Positions 62,390-64,000 of a stretch of DNA of 64,000 nt are shown in pieces (within the stretch, counting starts at the first letter, position 1; every line of letters begins with the position of its first letter). The position numbers were made by a program, and so were the translations under genes. The DNA lies in the NCBI RefSeq assembly GCF_025642155.1, contig NZ_CP106798.1, positions 8,556,001 through 8,620,000 on the forward strand, written 5' to 3'. The stretch is from Streptomyces sp. HUAS 15-9 (GTDB lineage Bacteria > Actinomycetota > Actinomycetes > Streptomycetales > Streptomycetaceae). The notes beneath the pieces were generated by a model, which saw only the letters and a program-made list of their open reading frames with translations, was not told the origin of the DNA and ran no database searches.

Positions 62390-63636
62390 CCGCCTCGGCT
62401 CAGGAGCAGTCCCGTTCCCGACACATCGGCGCGGATGCCGTCCTTCGCCACTGTCACACGCTGCAGGTGCAGGGAGCCCGCAGGCGGCTTCGGCAGCTGG
62501 AAGGCGAAGGAGAAACGGTCGGCGATCTGAGGGCGGGTGAGCTTGGTCAGTGCGGTGAACACGGACAGGTCGAGTCCGAGATGTTCGAGCAGCTTCGGGT
62601 GGGCGAGTGCGGCGTCCACGAGGTTGACGCCGGTCAGTTTGCGCAGGAAGCGTGGCGCGCCGGTGAGTTGATGGAGCTCGTCCTCGTCGTGGAGCGCGGC
62701 ACGTACCGCACTGTCGGGAACGCCCAGGCGGTGCACGATCTCCGGAACCGCCAACAGGGCTCGGATCTTCTCTGCCTCCCGGGTGAGACGGCGAGCTGAG
62801 GGGCCGGTCAGATGGAGGCCGTCGGCGGGCCCGGTTCCGGGCCGGTACGTGGCAAGGCCGTCGATGTCCAGCCGTATGCCGTCCACGGAAGTGGCGATGC
62901 CCCGGTCCCCGTCACGCCGGACGTGTGCCTCGGCCCGAACGTGCAGCTTGCGCCCCGCGATGCGCAGGGCGCCGTCGGCTCGGACGCGGCCCGGGCCGTG
63001 GGCCGTGAAACCCACCTGCGAGGCGCCGAGTTCACGGTTCATGTCAGCGAAGGACAGCAGTACCTGGCCGTGCATCTGCCGAATGAGTGCGCCGCGGATC
63101 GTGGTGGGACCGTCGCCGTCGATGCGTATGTCGTCCGCCGCTGCGGTGACCCGGGTGAGGGTGACCCGGTCGGCCGGGATGTCGGGCAGGGTGACCTGGA
63201 CCGAGTCCAGGTGCCGTGCGGCCAGTTGTGTGAGGAAGGGAAAGCCGCCGATCCGTACCTCGGGGGCGGCGGCGAGACCCAGTTCGTCCTCGAGTCGTTC
63301 GGAGGCCTTGTGCTCGGCGTAGAGCACCGCCCAGCGGTCGGCCAGCGTGACGAGGCAGGCGAGGGTGAGCACCCAGGCCAGGACTCGCGCCACGGTGGGC
63401 AGGCCGGTGGCGCGGTTACGGCGTCGGCTGCCGCGCCTGTGGTTGGGCGGTGCCCAGGGTTCGTCGGCGTCCTCTTCCTGTTGGGTCGCTGTGCTGCCCT
63501 TGGTGAGCGAGTCGTCCCATGGACGGTCCGCCAACGAAGCAAGTTCGTCGTACGGATTGCGGCCGCGCGGAACCATCTCGGGAACAGGCCCGTCCGACCG
63601 GTCAGGATGATGCGTCTTTATGTGGGGGGTACGCAT
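62386..63636 (-). CDS. DUF2993 (LmeA-like) membrane-anchored lipid-binding protein
   Basis: 416 aa. A cytoplasmic charged part (1-77), one membrane segment (about 80-100, VARVLAWVLTLACLVTLADRW), then the DUF2993 domain: EVRIGGFPFLTQLAARHLDSVQVTLPDIPAD, LTRVTAAADDIRI, MHGQVLLSFADMNRELG, KDGIRADVSGTGLLL at the end. In mycobacteria LmeA binds phospholipid and supports lipomannan synthesis; in streptomycetes the role is unknown. ATG 63636. The stop overlaps the LuxR remnant by four bases. A mobile element begins 272 bp beyond the start. Confidence 0.85.
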   Translation of the reverse strand: MRTPHIKTHHPDRSDGPVPEMVPRGRNPYDELASLADRPWDDSLTKGSTATQQEEDADEPWAPPNHRRGSRRRNRATGLPTVARVLAWVLTLACLVTLADRWAVLYAEHKASERLEDELGLAAAPEVRIGGFPFLTQLAARHLDSVQVTLPDIPADRVTLTRVTAAADDIRIDGDGPTTIRGALIRQMHGQVLLSFADMNRELGASQVGFTAHGPGRVRADGALRIAGRKLHVRAEAHVRRDGDRGIATSVDGIRLDIDGLATYRPGTGPADGLHLTGPSARRLTREAEKIRALLAVPEIVHRLGVPDSAVRAALHDEDELHQLTGAPRFLRKLTGVNLVDAALAHPKLLEHLGLDLSVFTALTKLTRPQIADRFSFAFQLPKPPAGSLHLQRVTVAKDGIRADVSGTGLLLSRGG

Positions 63637-63908
63637 CGGTTCATTTGATCACATAGTGGCACCTGGTTCGCAAGTCGCATCTGAGTGGGCGTTCAGGTAT
63701 GCCTCATGCCGGTATGCGAGTTCTGTCGCTGTGTCAGTTTGAGGTCTTTCGGCGGATCAATGCGCTTCATCACTTCAAGACTTCCGGACCTGCCCGCCCG
63801 TTTCGCTCGGCTTCGATCCTCGAAGCGTGTCTGACGTAGAGATGGCACGGAACCGCCCGATGATCACCGGAACCCGATCTTCCGTCACACCCATGATCCC
63901 TCTGGAAC
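63637..63908. other. Region upstream of DUF2993 gene; probable left end of an IS5-type element
   Basis: The promoter of the DUF2993 gene should be near 63640-63700. Downstream, a short perfect inverted repeat CTTCGA/TCGAAG (63811-63825) is seen. The terminal repeat of the IS cannot be placed without its partner. Confidence 0.35.
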
Positions 63909-64000
63909 GTGAGCCAGCGGAAGCCGTACCCCAGCGACCTTTCCGACGCCCGATGGGCCCTAATCGAGCCGACGTTGACGGCCTGGAGAAAAGCCCGGCT
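63909..64000 (+). mobile_element. IS5-family transposase, N terminus, cut by window edge
   Basis: GTG 63909 opens VSQRKPYPSDLSDARWALIE, PTLTAWRKAR, the usual first residues of IS5/DUF4096-type transposases (YPSDLTDAxWxLIEP). Only 30 residues are inside the window, so intactness is unknown. Confidence 0.75.

Overview
The window is high-GC DNA with actinomycete codon use, many GTG starts and dense 4-bp stop/start overlaps. Rare TTA leucine codons sit in selected genes. Together with the content (large modular PKS, many exported proteases, PG-binding autolysins, LmeA/DUF2993, GH3 of the LpqI type) this points to a Streptomyces chromosome. No rRNA, tRNA, CRISPR array or complete IS was found.

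Layout. (1) 1-5644, minus: right-hand end of a polyketide cluster. It holds a DUF5988-like small protein, an 11-codon leader ORF, a stand-alone ketosynthase and a KS-AT-DH-psiKR type I PKS that runs off the left edge. (2) 5645-12600: mixed accessory genes: a small secreted protein, an anti-sigma-like ATPase, a decayed GNAT, a HEAT-like protein, a CHAP/PG-binding hydrolase with a 48-aa acidic partner, and a secreted Ser/Thr-rich protein. (3) 12683-15889, minus: GT2, MFS and TolB-like operon. (4) 16172-41027: a large surface-polysaccharide locus with two main arms. The plus arm has a WcaJ-type initiating transferase, a WlbA/WbpB-like oxidoreductase, an epimerase, two DegT aminotransferases (one frameshifted), a PglD/NeuD-like acyltransferase, a big exported DUF4082 protein, a GT2, a Wzz-Wzy fusion and another GT2. 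The minus arm has a WlbB/WbpD-like acetyltransferase, an (alpha/alpha) toroid protein, WecG, a WbpA/WecC-type dehydrogenase, WecB, Wzz, Wzx, a beta-helix lipoprotein and a GT2. A second Wzz lies between the arms. Together these encode nearly every step from UDP-GlcNAc to a diacetamido-uronic-acid-like sugar, plus lipid-linked assembly, flipping, polymerisation and length control. A collapsed rmlA remnant closes the locus. (5) 41204-46262: a small protein, an XRE regulator, an LpqI-like GH3, and three tandem secreted Gly-rich or collagen-like proteins. (6) 46316-51238: a DHFR-like protein, an ADP-ribosylglycohydrolase, a divergent SDR/TetR pair and a TolB-like protein. (7) 51580-60416: a secreted hydrolase island (S37, S33, alpha/beta hydrolase, S8, LysR, M4). 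(8) 60555-64000: a decaying stretch with TetR, SRPBCC and LuxR/LAL fragments, a rhomboid-like protein, a DUF2993 protein and the start of an IS5-type transposase.

The most interesting system is the polysaccharide locus. TTA codons (bldA-dependent in Streptomyces) occur in the initiating transferase (two), the Wzz-Wzy polymerase and WecG. The PKS and the anti-sigma-like ATPase also carry one each, so surface polymer and metabolite output may be tied to development. The frameshift in one aminotransferase and the internally deleted rmlA raise the question of whether this locus is intact.
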